A stretch of DNA of 64,000 nucleotides. Origin: Planctomycetaceae bacterium. Its GTDB lineage: Bacteria; Planctomycetota; Phycisphaerae; SM23-33. The first letter of the stretch is position 1. Every line of letters starts with the position of its first letter. The stretch covers positions 36,591 through 100,590 of the forward strand of contig JAJFVE010000141.1 of the NCBI GenBank assembly GCA_021371965.1, read 5' to 3'. Below, piece after piece: positions 63,270 through 64,000 of this stretch. The position numbers were made by a program, and so were the translations under genes. The notes under the pieces were generated by a model. That model was not told where the DNA came from. It was given only the letters and a program-made list of their open reading frames with translations, and made no database searches.

Positions 63270-64000
63270 CTACGCCTGCAGCCTGGATCGCACGGCTTCG
63301 ACAGAAATATCTTCCATCCGCCGCGATGACAGCACGTGAACGCTGCGGCCGCACGGGGCGAAGTGCTCGGGCCGGGTCGCTGCGAAGATCGCGATGGTGC
63401 GCGTGCCCAGCGCGGCCGCCAGATGCGCCGGGCCGCTGTCGTTGGCGACGACGGTTCCGGCGCCGCCCAGCACGCCTGCCAGCGTCGAAAGCGGCAGGTC
63501 CGTCAGCACCGCATGATCGCCCGCCAGGCGCTGCACCTGATCGTGTGGCCAGCGATCGGCCTCGACGGGCCCCAGGATGAACACGGCCTGCGTGTCGCAG
63601 CGGCGGACGAGGGCGGCAAATCGCTCCAGCGGCCAGCACTTGGCTTGCGAGCCGGCGCCAGGATGAATTGCCAGGTACTCGCGATCGACATCGACTCCGG
63701 CCTTGAGCAGGCACTCGCGCGCCTGGCGGGCAAACTCCGGCGGCAGCGGCCACGGCTCGTATCGTGTCGCGGGCGTCTCGCCCGCGCGTCGCGAGGGCAT
63801 CTTGCCCTCGCATCTGCGTGTCGTGTCCAACGACCGCTGCCACATGTCCAGCAGGTGCTCGTCGCCATCGGCCGGCGGGCGAATAGGCAGAAACGCCGCA
63901 TTGCTCGCGCCGGTGAGTGTTGTCAGTCGCTGCTCTGCGTGAGCGTCGCCGCCGGCGAAGCAGCTTATAAGTTGTTCGTGCTTACCCAGCAGGCGCGGCA
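63270..64000 (-). CDS. GT9-family glycosyltransferase (heptosyltransferase-like), 5' partial
   Basis: The frame is open to the right edge, so the N-terminal part lies outside. The visible C-terminal half has the GT9 motifs AIHPGAGSQAKCWPLERFAA and VANDSGPAHLAAALGTRTIA, typical of ADP-heptose:LPS heptosyltransferases and related sugar transferases. It probably adds a sugar to a surface glycan. A REP-like double-hairpin sequence is embedded in frame (63768-63811, encoding RCEGKMPSRRAGETPAT) between two otherwise ordinary segments. Confidence 0.8.
   Translation of the reverse strand, partial: PRLLGKHEQLISCFAGGDAHAEQRLTTLTGASNAAFLPIRPPADGDEHLLDMWQRSLDTTRRCEGKMPSRRAGETPATRYEPWPLPPEFARQARECLLKAGVDVDREYLAIHPGAGSQAKCWPLERFAALVRRCDTQAVFILGPVEADRWPHDQVQRLAGDHAVLTDLPLSTLAGVLGGAGTVVANDSGPAHLAAALGTRTIAIFAATRPEHFAPCGRSVHVLSSRRMEDISVEAVRSRLQA
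63768..63811. repeat. REP-like double hairpin inside the GT9 gene
   Basis: Two adjacent perfect stems: CGCGGGCGTCTCGCCCGCG (63768-63786, 8-bp stem) and GCGAGGGCATCTTGCCCTCG plus C (63791-63811, 9-bp stem). Both loops are TCT. The reading frame of the glycosyltransferase passes through both without a stop. Confidence 0.75.

Overview
The window is GC-rich, densely coding bacterial chromosome. No marker gene for a rank was seen, but the gene content looks like a Planctomycetota bacterium, most likely a Phycisphaerae-type polysaccharide degrader. It has many secreted glycoside hydrolases (GH4, GH10, GH29, GH51, two GH95-like, GH130), several Gfo/Idh/MocA oxidoreductases, DUF2092 proteins, CsrA, a small YIDPGTG-type protein, and hairpin-rich dispersed repeats. 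This placement is inference. Starts are often ATGA or TAATG overlaps, and many genes have clear Shine-Dalgarno sequences.

Layout. 1-4997: a tightly overlapping plus-strand operon (esterase-type hydrolase cut by the left edge, BadF-type sugar kinase, NagB-like protein, GH4 glycosidase), probably for amino-sugar or glycoside catabolism. 5124-6754: small membrane protein plus NoeA-like methyltransferase. 6755-7143: a palindromic hairpin-rich repeat element. 7144-17577: mostly housekeeping or small genes (secreted Lys/Ala-rich protein, HD-GYP phosphodiesterase, csrA, mtnA, a MoaD-like protein, thpR, two zinc-ribbon membrane proteins, a PfkB kinase, gltX, a membrane protein, an amidase-like protein, a 25-residue basic protein). 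17783-17857: tRNA-Pro(CGG). 17972-22866: a divergent pair, a RyR-domain/SLATT-like membrane protein and a zinc-ribbon-TIR-membrane protein, in sequence that looks less GC-rich than its surroundings. This is the best candidate for an undescribed signalling or defence system.

23030-50154 is dominated by minus-strand carbohydrate genes: a GH95-like enzyme; a very large sensor kinase with a divergent Cys-rich PAS protein; an oxidoreductase/TIM-barrel isomerase/cupin operon; GH29; a second GH95-like enzyme; a beta-helix protein; an M64-type peptidase; two paralogous proteins with a calcineurin-like phosphoesterase fold that have lost the metal motifs; a GH10 xylanase; and a second oxidoreductase. 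50328-55084 carries an unknown protein and an RND efflux adaptor plus pump. 55081-57831 is a GAF histidine kinase behind a GH130 phosphorylase. 58101-60745 encodes two DUF2092 proteins, one with four 66-bp tandem repeats. 60950-64000 holds a GH51 arabinofuranosidase, a pseudouridine synthase and a GT9 glycosyltransferase cut by the right edge.

Together the genes describe a heterotroph that secretes enzymes against fucose-, xylose-, arabinose- and mannose-containing glycans and channels the sugars through oxidoreductase/isomerase operons. No transposase, integrase, CRISPR array or rRNA was found. All functional calls rest on motif reading by eye.
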